Shown here: in pieces, positions 60,054 to 64,000 of the stretch | Layout: every line of letters begins with the position of its first letter | Position numbering within the stretch: the stretch's first letter is position 1 | Source: CAZJCK01 sp964544635 | GTDB lineage: Bacteria; Zixibacteria; MSB-5A5; GN15; FEB-12 | NCBI GenBank assembly: GCA_964544635.1 | Contig: CAZJCK010000002.1 | Coordinates: forward strand, 51,776-115,775 | DNA: 64,000 bases | Direction of reading: 5' to 3' | Program-made: the position numbers and the translations under genes | The notes under the pieces: generated by a model | Seen by the model: only the letters and a program-made list of their open reading frames with translations | Told to the model about the DNA's origin: nothing | Database searches by the model: none

Positions 60054-63029
60054 CTATGATGCCGCCAGCGCCTTGAGCCGGGCACGAGTATCAATGACCG
60101 ACGGAATATCCTGGTCGCCGTCCTTCATGTGCTCAAGATACCGGTTGTATTGCGATGATGCCCGGTCGTTCCACCCCGCCTCTTCGTATGCCCGCCCCAG
60201 CCAGTATGAAACTTCGTTGGAGAAGACTGCAAAACGCACTCGCGACTCATCCATACGTCGCTGTGCGATCTCAAGATGTTCTATAGCAGCAGGCACGTCG
60301 CCACGTCTCAGTTCCATCACTCCAAGAAAGTGCCGCGACGCACTGCTCGGATTGCGCTCTTCGAGGTAGGCGAATACGTCAATAGCCCCCGCAATGTCCC
60401 CGAACGCTGACCGGGCGATGGCGATCCCTTCGATTCCCTGGGGAAGCGTACCCTCCTGCGGGCTGAACGGGATCGTAGTTTCGAGGTGGTCGAGCAAATC
60501 ACGGGCTCGTGCGGTGTCACCAGTTCTGAGATACGCCTCGCTCATACATCCGAGGATGGCGCCGTAATCACGGCCACGGTTCTTCATCTGCTTAACGTGT
60601 GGCTCAAGCAACGCTATCACCGAGTCATACTGCTCGTGCACGTAATACATGACTGAGAGAGAGCTCAGTTTTGCCAGCAGGGCCCCGGCCGGCACACCCT
60701 GTACCGAATCAACCTTGAGCATGGCACTGAGAATATCCTTGGCACGATCGTACTGACCTCGGTACGCCGGANNNNNNNNNNGAACATACGTCAGACTGAT
60801 CTCCTCGAACGGCGCCCAGCTCGCCGGAGCTTTTGCAATCTGCAGGCGAATGAGGCTGTCCGCCTTGTCGAACTGACCATTCATGATGTAACAAAGGGCG
60901 AGATTTTTGCGGCTCACTTCAAACGTCGAGTCACGCTCGAGCGCCTTCTTGAATGAATCGATCGCCTCAGGGATCTTACCCGACAGCATATACAACTCGC
61001 CGCGGGAATCGTACGGATTGGCATCTTCGGCGCCGTACTGGATATACATGTTTATGGCCCACAGGGCGCTGTCCATGTTGTTTTCGCGGGCATACAGATA
61101 GGCCAGATTGTTGTATGCCAGGCGGTACAACGGGTCTATTTCGATGATTCTCAGGCAGGCGTCCTTGGCCTGCTCGGGAAAGCGACGGTTGGAGATACCG
61201 GCCAGCGCGATCAGCGCCATTTTGTCATCAGGATGGTTGGCCAGCGTGGCATTGATAGTATCGAGTGCCGCCGAAACATCGCCGGCAATAGTCCGGCGCT
61301 GGATTTCGATATGAGCGCGCTCGAGATTGGTGACTCGATCTCTCAACTGATGCGCCTTTTCAATGGCCCACTTCCGCGTTGAATCGTTCATCGATGCCTC
61401 GGACAACCAGAGATATGCCATTGCAAAGGTAGAATCAATCGCCACTGCTTCCATCAAAAGCGGTACCGCCCTGTCCTTGCGGAAGCCAAGAATCTCATCC
61501 TTCGCCTCGACCAGCAAACGGTACGCCTCGGTAGAGCTGGTCGTGGCATCGGCCAGCGTCCGGTCTTGCTCCTGCATCGCTGCTGCCGGCAACGACAGAT
61601 CGGATTTGACCGCCACCGTAAGGCTGTCGATCACCTGGAAGAGCGACTGCCCCGCGCTCCCCGAGATGCGCTGTGATGCTATGATATCACCGGAGGCGAC
61701 ATCGATAAGCTGCGACGTTATCAGCAGGAACGGTTCCGACTGCAGGATGTCACCGTTGAGAATCCAGCGCGCCCCCGCTTCCTTGGCAACCTCGGTAGCG
61801 ACGTCGCGCGGTATCGTGCGCGAATCGCCGTGCCCCAGCACATGCAGGATATCGTGCAGCCGTTGAGTTGATACCACCTGCACATAGTCGGACTCCGATA
61901 GATCGGTAATCACCAGGCTGGCGGCTATCTCGCCGAGCCGCCTGGTATCGTCGGGATCAGACAGGTTCTGGAAATACATTACTGCCAGGCGCGGCTCGGA
62001 TGCTTCGACTACCGCATCGGATGACAGTTCGAAGGTCCACGGTTTGAATACGATTACAGCCACGATCAGTGCGACAACTGCCAGTCCGGCCAGACCGAAA
62101 CCAACTGTGCAACCGGTCGACGACACCGGCTTGATGGCGGCATACGTTGCGGTTGAACGGCCGCTGAAGTCGAGGCTGAGACGACTCAGATCGGCGACCA
62201 CATCGGCGGCTGACTGGTAGCGTAACTTCCTGTCTTTTTCCAGCAGTTTGCCGACAATCCGTTCGAGGTCGAGCGGAATCTTCGAGGCATACCGGCTGAC
62301 CGGATCGTGCGGCTCGGTCGCGACCGCCTGCATGGTGGCGACATCGGAATCGCGGCGAAACGGCGTCCGGCCGGCCAGCATTTCGTACAGGACAACACCG
62401 AATGAGAACAGATCGGAGCGGGCATCGACCGCCTCGCCTCTCGCCTGTTCCGGCGACATATAGGCCACCGTGCCGATGGTTGAACCAATTTTGGTCAGGT
62501 CGTGCTCATCGCGCACCGCCGCGGCAAGACCGAAATCGATTACTTTCGGCCGACCGGAATCGTCGATAACAACATTGGCCGACTTGATGTCGCGGTGGAT
62601 AACCGCTTTCTCGTGGGCATGCTGGAGCGCCGACCCGATACCGATCGCCATCTCGATTACCTGTGGGAGCGGCAGCCGGGCATCGTGCACCAGTTCATGC
62701 AGCGTTTTCCCCTGGACGTGTTCCATGACAAAGTACGGCCGCCCTTGAAACTCGCTGACCTCGTGGACCGTGATGATATTGGGATGATTGAGCGAGGCAG
62801 CCGCCTTGGCCTCGCGGACAAAGCGCAGTTTGACCTCTTCGTTGTCGAGATATTTGTCCGGCAGGAACTTGATCGCGACCTTGCGATCGAGCGAGGTGTC
62901 CAAAGCGACATAGACCTCACCCATACCGCCGGCGCCGAGCCGGTCGAGGATCTCGAAGCGGTCAATTTTGGTCCCGGCCTGGAGGACGAGATGTGATCTG
63001 GTCTGGTCATCGTCGTGTGAATTCGTCAC
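60054..63029 (-). CDS. Ser/Thr protein kinase with TM segment and TPR sensor, interrupted by a sequence gap
   Basis: About 991 aa. N-terminal PknB-like kinase (about 24-290): glycine loop LGAGGMGEVY, K54, HRDIKSAN with D147, DFG with D165, and activation segment IGTVAYMSPEQARGE. TM helix about 312-332, then a TolB-N-like alpha/beta domain (about 345-470, LAVMYFQNLSDPDDT) and TPR repeats to the end. A 10-N gap at 60772-60781 lies in the TPR region; the frame continues on both sides, but the true length there is unknown. This architecture is frequent in FCB and acidobacterial genomes. The extracytoplasmic TPRs presumably sense ligands. Confidence 0.92.
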   Translation of the reverse strand: MTNSHDDDQTRSHLVLQAGTKIDRFEILDRLGAGGMGEVYVALDTSLDRKVAIKFLPDKYLDNEEVKLRFVREAKAAASLNHPNIITVHEVSEFQGRPYFVMEHVQGKTLHELVHDARLPLPQVIEMAIGIGSALQHAHEKAVIHRDIKSANVVIDDSGRPKVIDFGLAAAVRDEHDLTKIGSTIGTVAYMSPEQARGEAVDARSDLFSFGVVLYEMLAGRTPFRRDSDVATMQAVATEPHDPVSRYASKIPLDLERIVGKLLEKDRKLRYQSAADVVADLSRLSLDFSGRSTATYAAIKPVSSTGCTVGFGLAGLAVVALIVAVIVFKPWTFELSSDAVVEASEPRLAVMYFQNLSDPDDTRRLGEIAASLVITDLSESDYVQVVSTQRLHDILHVLGHGDSRTIPRDVATEVAKEAGARWILNGDILQSEPFLLITSQLIDVASGDIIASQRISGSAGQSLFQVIDSLTVAVKSDLSLPAAAMQEQDRTLADATTSSTEAYRLLVEAKDEILGFRKDRAVPLLMEAVAIDSTFAMAYLWLSEASMNDSTRKWAIEKAHQLRDRVTNLERAHIEIQRRTIAGDVSAALDTINATLANHPDDKMALIALAGISNRRFPEQAKDACLRIIEIDPLYRLAYNNLAYLYARENNMDSALWAINMYIQYGAEDANPYDSRGELYMLSGKIPEAIDSFKKALERDSTFEVSRKNLALCYIMNGQFDKADSLIRLQIAKAPASWAPFEEISLTYVXXXXPAYRGQYDRAKDILSAMLKVDSVQGVPAGALLAKLSSLSVMYYVHEQYDSVIALLEPHVKQMKNRGRDYGAILGCMSEAYLRTGDTARARDLLDHLETTIPFSPQEGTLPQGIEGIAIARSAFGDIAGAIDVFAYLEERNPSSASRHFLGVMELRRGDVPAAIEHLEIAQRRMDESRVRFAVFSNEVSYWLGRAYEEAGWNDRASSQYNRYLEHMKDGDQDIPSVIDTRARLKALAAS
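60772..60781. other. Assembly gap (10 N)
   Basis: Ten undetermined bases inside the kinase-TPR gene. Ten is a conventional filler length, so the real distance and reading-frame continuity are unproven. Confidence 0.98.
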
Positions 63030-63387
63030 GTATCTCTCTCGTATGCAATGAGATTACTGCCTCACAAGGGCGAAAACCGGCCGCAATATAGACTGACTTG
63101 GGCGGCTTTACAAGAATAAACGCAGACGACGCGAGGTGGTTGCAGTTGCTTCAAGAATATGGCGGAGGAGGTAGGATTCTCTAACGGCTATTTCATCAAC
63201 TTATTGGAGCCCAACGGCATCCCACGCAAGCCGCAGAAGCACAGACATTTAGGTCTTTTGTATCCTTGTGCACTCTCATATACCTTTACCCATTCTTGGC
63301 GCAACCTTGGTCACAGGATGGTCACAGCGGCAATTGCCAATCGTGATGGAAATCCCCCGGTGAAGTCGACGCCCGCTTCAAAGTATC
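63030..63387. other. Intergenic region holding the kinase promoter side and an element junction
   Basis: A 358-bp stretch without a convincing gene. The left third (to about 63159) resembles the rest of the window and should contain the kinase promoter on the minus strand. From the tRNA-like fragment at 63160 rightward the composition changes to lower GC. A 99-codon plus-strand frame (63159-63458) crosses the junction and is not credible. Confidence 0.6.
63160..63179 (-). repeat. tRNA-Ser 3'-end fragment, candidate attachment site
   Basis: Read on the minus strand, GAATCCTACCTCCTCCGCCA is the end of a tRNA: T-loop remainder GAAT, T-stem CCTAC, acceptor CTCCTCC, discriminator G73 and CCA. G73 with this acceptor fits tRNA-Ser. 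The rest of the tRNA is absent. Integrases commonly duplicate exactly such 3' ends, leaving a fragment at the far end of the element. Confidence 0.72.
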
Positions 63388-63999
63388 TCACCCCACATAC
63401 TCTCCATCGATTGATATTGGCGGGCAGTCTTCGCACAAGCTGTAATAATCCGAGTTGATTGAGAACCGTTTCCATAGCTCCAAACGCATCTGTTCATCCA
63501 ATATCGAAATTTTGACGTTTTCGTCACGGTCAATCGGACCCTCGTCGATTCCGTGCCCAAAATCGAAGCCAACCCTATCGGTTAAGAGATATCGATCGTG
63601 AAACTCCCGGTTGTTGGATGACATGTCCCACATCACCACCTTGACGACCGTTCCCACAGGAGTTCTGCTTGCCAGGTTATTTGTGCAGGACGTACGCAGG
63701 AACTCTGGGGTCCGATCCCGTTCGGTGATTAGTTTGTTGGGAATGTGGTACTCAATTGAGTGCAAGCCAGTGCGAGCGGCTCGCAGGACGACTTCCTTGA
63801 AAACGTTAAGGTGCTTAGTGCTCTCTGGATTGAAGTAAGGATCTATAAACTTGAGATGTTTGGATACGTTCAACGCTGGTTCCACGGCAACAGCCATATC
63901 CTTAGCCCTTCGGGGACAGAAGTGTTGCCTATTAACATTCCAAAGGGAGAGTGTCCGGAATTTTGTGTAAGCGACCGGTTCACGTGTTTCAGATCCTTC
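63388..63999 (-). CDS. Phospholipase-D-fold (MIT_C-like) protein, 5' partial
   Basis: The frame is open through the right edge: 34 further codons lie upstream of the internal ATG at 63897, so the protein starts outside the window and 203 codons are visible. Conserved-looking parts are FIDPYFNP, EFHDRYLLTD and FGHGIDEGP; the (I/F)xDPY...HDR...G(R/H)G(L/I)D layout resembles the PLD-like domain at the C-terminus of MIT-domain proteins (MIT_C). In bacteria such domains are mostly uncharacterised and occur in accessory regions. Lower GC than the rest of the window supports transfer. Confidence 0.55.
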   Translation of the reverse strand, partial: EGSETREPVAYTKFRTLSLWNVNRQHFCPRRAKDMAVAVEPALNVSKHLKFIDPYFNPESTKHLNVFKEVVLRAARTGLHSIEYHIPNKLITERDRTPEFLRTSCTNNLASRTPVGTVVKVVMWDMSSNNREFHDRYLLTDRVGFDFGHGIDEGPIDRDENVKISILDEQMRLELWKRFSINSDYYSLCEDCPPISIDGEYVG

Positions 64000-64000
64000 C

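Noticed and set aside
63159..63458. 99-codon plus-strand frame between the kinase and the PLD-fold gene
   Set aside because: It begins inside the tRNA-Ser fragment, crosses the composition junction and overlaps the end of the PLD-fold gene; no family resemblance.
1..64000. CRISPR array, cas genes, rRNA operon, intact tRNA, insertion sequence or transposase
   Set aside because: No regularly spaced repeats, no Cas or transposase motifs and no rRNA or complete tRNA were seen on either strand; only the tRNA-Ser end fragment was found.

Overview
The window looks like a chromosome segment from an uncultured, GC-rich, diderm bacterium of the FCB superphylum. Candidate phylum Zixibacteria or a close relative is my best guess. 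The reasons are a C-terminal FlgD-like sorting domain of the T9SS type on one secreted protein, dockerin-like calcium-loop tails on two others, an outer-membrane barrel end at the left edge, a menaquinone pathway, and many large multi-PAS and TPR signalling proteins. A run of 10 Ns at 60772-60781 marks a scaffold join, so this is a draft or metagenome assembly.

Layout. 1-8 kb: end of an outer-membrane protein, a small membrane protein, gyrA, a secreted protein, a VanY-type peptidase, a flavin reductase, ferritin and an M3 oligopeptidase. 7.9-17.3 kb: every step of menaquinone synthesis from chorismate (menG-F-D-H-B-A-C-E in one minus-strand operon, with menI converging on its end). 17.4-33.4 kb: aldo-keto reductase, DinB-like protein, two response regulators (one with a PP2C output), a split cNMP-binding/nucleotide-transporter-like pair, a degenerate and a canonical histidine kinase, HtrA protease, DCC protein and an alcohol dehydrogenase. 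33.5-38.6 kb: a chemoreceptor, then a zinc-uptake operon preceded by a ribbon-helix-helix/zinc-ribbon regulator. 38.6-43.7 kb: lipoprotein peroxiredoxin, hydrolase and surface proteins.

43.8-49.2 kb holds a compact module: an ECF sigma factor, a 171-residue protein of unknown function, a TPR-CHAT caspase-like protease and an exported subtilase with a dockerin-like tail. The first three are closely packed or overlapping. This is the best candidate here for an under-described system.

50.4-60 kb is a stress island: six-BON protein, membrane protein, DJ-1/PfpI, PRC-barrel proteins, coiled-coil proteins, a sigma-54 activator with a degenerate receiver, a second receiver-like protein, an isopropanol-type dehydrogenase and dodecin. 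A near-perfect sigma-54 promoter at 57740 and recurring GTACC-type dyads about 90-160 bp upstream of genes suggest one regulon driven by the local activator.

60-64 kb: a Ser/Thr kinase-TPR protein, then a 20-nt copy of a tRNA-Ser 3' end (63160-63179), followed by lower-GC DNA with a phospholipase-D-fold (MIT_C-like) gene running off the right edge. This looks like the border of an integrated element.
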